Shown one piece after another: positions 5,690-6,560 of a stretch of DNA of 6,560 bases; position 1 is the stretch's first letter, and every line of letters starts with the position of its first letter. Where the stretch lies: positions 1 to 6,560 of the forward strand of contig CAIZGQ010000677.1 of NCBI GenBank assembly GCA_903932565.1, given 5' to 3'. This DNA is from an uncultured Hyphomicrobiales bacterium. GTDB lineage: Bacteria > Pseudomonadota > Alphaproteobacteria > Rhizobiales > Beijerinckiaceae. A model generated the notes under the pieces. It was given only the letters and a program-made list of their open reading frames with translations. It ran no database searches and had not been told where the DNA came from. Position numbers and translations under genes: made by a program.

Positions 5690-6496
5690 ATGCTGACAGC
5701 AGTTGAGGCACATGACACGGATCCGCAGTCCCAGATGCGGGAGCTGGCGCGCGATCAGCGCCTGCCGCGTCACGTCGGGATCATTATGGACGGCAATGGT
5801 CGCTGGGCCGCCGCCCGTGGGCTGCCCCGGGTCGAGGGCCACCGGCGTGGGGTCGAATCCGTGCGCCGCGCGGTGCGCACCGCGCTCGATATCGGCATTG
5901 AGTTTCTGACGGTCTACAGCTTCTCGACGGAGAACTGGACCCGGCCGCCCCAGGAAGTCGCCTATTTGATGGGACTTCTCAAGCGCTACATCCGCAACGA
6001 TCTCGCCGATCTTCACGGCAATGGGGTTCGTGTGCGGATCATCGGTTCACGCATCGGCGTTCCAGCCGATATTGTGGGCATGCTCGATGAAGCTGAAGCC
6101 CTGACGCGCGACAACACACGCCTGACCCTCGTCGTTGCCTTTAATTACGGGAGCCGTCAGGAACTCACGAGCGCCATTCAGGCCATTGCTGCAAAAGTGG
6201 CGGCCGGAGAGATACAGCCGGCCGATGTGACACAGGATATCGTCGCAGCCCATCTCAACACGGCTGGCATCCCGGATCCCGATCTCATCATCCGCACCTC
6301 GGGCGAGCAGCGCCTGTCCAACTTCCTGATGTGGCAAGCGGCTTATTCCGAGTTTGTGTTTGTGCCCGAGCATTGGCCGGATTTCGATCAGGCGATTTTC
6401 TGTGGTGCGCTCTTGACCTATGCCGCGCGGGATCGGCGGTTTGGCGGCCTCAAGACCAACGAGCCCTCTGACCTTAGTGCGAAGACCGCACGCTAA
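5690..6496 (+). CDS. uppS: Undecaprenyl diphosphate synthase (cis-prenyltransferase)
   Basis: The enzyme adds eight isopentenyl units in cis to farnesyl diphosphate, making the C55 lipid that carries peptidoglycan and surface-polysaccharide precursors across the inner membrane. The 268-residue product has all cis-prenyltransferase regions. HVGIIMDGNGRWA (28-40) holds the catalytic Asp34 with G35, N36 and R38; H51 follows. Next come YSFSTENWTRP (76-86), FNYGSRQE (151-158), and the diphosphate-binding IIRTSGEQRLSNF (200-212) with R202, R208 and S210, plus the metal ligand E221 in the AYSEFVF segment. Compared with E. coli (about 253 residues) it has about 8 extra N-terminal residues and a short polar C-terminal tail. 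The ATG at 5690 follows GGAG (5681-5684) with a 5-base gap. An ATG at 5735 also precedes the conserved core but is less well placed. It lies 42 bases after frr and overlaps the next gene by one base. Confidence 0.97.
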   Translation: MLTAVEAHDTDPQSQMRELARDQRLPRHVGIIMDGNGRWAAARGLPRVEGHRRGVESVRRAVRTALDIGIEFLTVYSFSTENWTRPPQEVAYLMGLLKRYIRNDLADLHGNGVRVRIIGSRIGVPADIVGMLDEAEALTRDNTRLTLVVAFNYGSRQELTSAIQAIAAKVAAGEIQPADVTQDIVAAHLNTAGIPDPDLIIRTSGEQRLSNFLMWQAAYSEFVFVPEHWPDFDQAIFCGALLTYAARDRRFGGLKTNEPSDLSAKTAR

Positions 6497-6560
6497 TGGG
6501 TGAATCGATATCCCCGCCGCCGGAGCTTGATCCGGGATTATCTCTCCTTGTTGCCGCCAG
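6496..6560 (+). CDS. cdsA: Start of next operon gene, probably phosphatidate cytidylyltransferase (partial)
   Basis: An ATG at 6496-6498 shares its A with the uppS stop (TAATG), an arrangement typical of translational coupling. The frame stays open to the end of the window for 21 codons. The start is polar and proline-rich (GESISPPPELDPG) and then turns hydrophobic (LSLLVAA), which fits the beginning of a membrane protein. The next gene after uppS in this cluster is normally cdsA, which makes CDP-diacylglycerol from phosphatidic acid and CTP in the inner membrane. No independent Shine-Dalgarno is apparent. The identity rests on gene order only; the visible part contains no diagnostic CdsA motif. 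Confidence 0.55.
   Translation, partial: MGESISPPPELDPGLSLLVAA

Noticed and set aside
5342..6016. 224-codon minus-strand ORF across the frr-uppS junction
   Set aside because: It covers the conserved parts of two genuine genes on the other strand and has no recognisable family.

Overview
This is a GC-rich window that reads as chromosomal DNA of an alphaproteobacterium, most likely of the order Hyphomicrobiales (Rhizobiales). Two things point there. The core order rpsB-tsf-pyrH-frr-uppS-(cdsA) is the standard alphaproteobacterial arrangement, and ribosomal protein S2 carries the helix-hairpin-helix C-terminal tail that I recall from Bradyrhizobium/Rhodopseudomonas-type S2 proteins. I cannot name a genus from the sequence alone.

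Layout. Bases 1-66 hold an intrinsic terminator, reading rightward, for a gene outside the window. Bases 67-648 on the minus strand encode a small three-helix membrane protein of the DUF4337 type. Bases 649-978 are a 330-base divergent intergenic region with the rpsB leader; it may also hold a tiny minus-strand ORF (676-831, weak). From 979 everything runs rightward. rpsB (979-2013) and tsf (2203-3132) are separated by a 189-base spacer with a strong hairpin that is not a terminator, and tsf is closed by a textbook terminator (3157-3185). Next comes an FkbM-family methyltransferase gene (3267-4094), a cargo gene set between tsf and pyrH. Then follow pyrH (4276-4989), frr (5087-5647), uppS (5690-6496) and the first 65 bases of a gene that overlaps the uppS stop codon and is probably cdsA.

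How the genes work together. S2 (30S subunit), EF-Ts (recycling of EF-Tu) and ribosome recycling factor (splitting of post-termination ribosomes) serve translation. UMP kinase supplies UDP/UTP for nucleic acids and nucleotide sugars. Undecaprenyl diphosphate synthase makes the lipid carrier for peptidoglycan and surface polysaccharide, and CdsA would make CDP-diacylglycerol for phospholipids. The block therefore couples translation and envelope growth. The FkbM gene is the only clear departure from the expected order. Its phenylalanine codons are mostly TTT, unlike rpsB, tsf and pyrH, so it may be a later insertion or simply a weakly expressed gene.

I see no transposase, tRNA, rRNA, CRISPR array, phage gene or defence system here. 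The points most worth a second look are possible RNA structures in the rpsB leader and the rpsB-tsf spacer, the S2 tail, and the FkbM insertion. I do not see convincing evidence of a wholly undescribed system.
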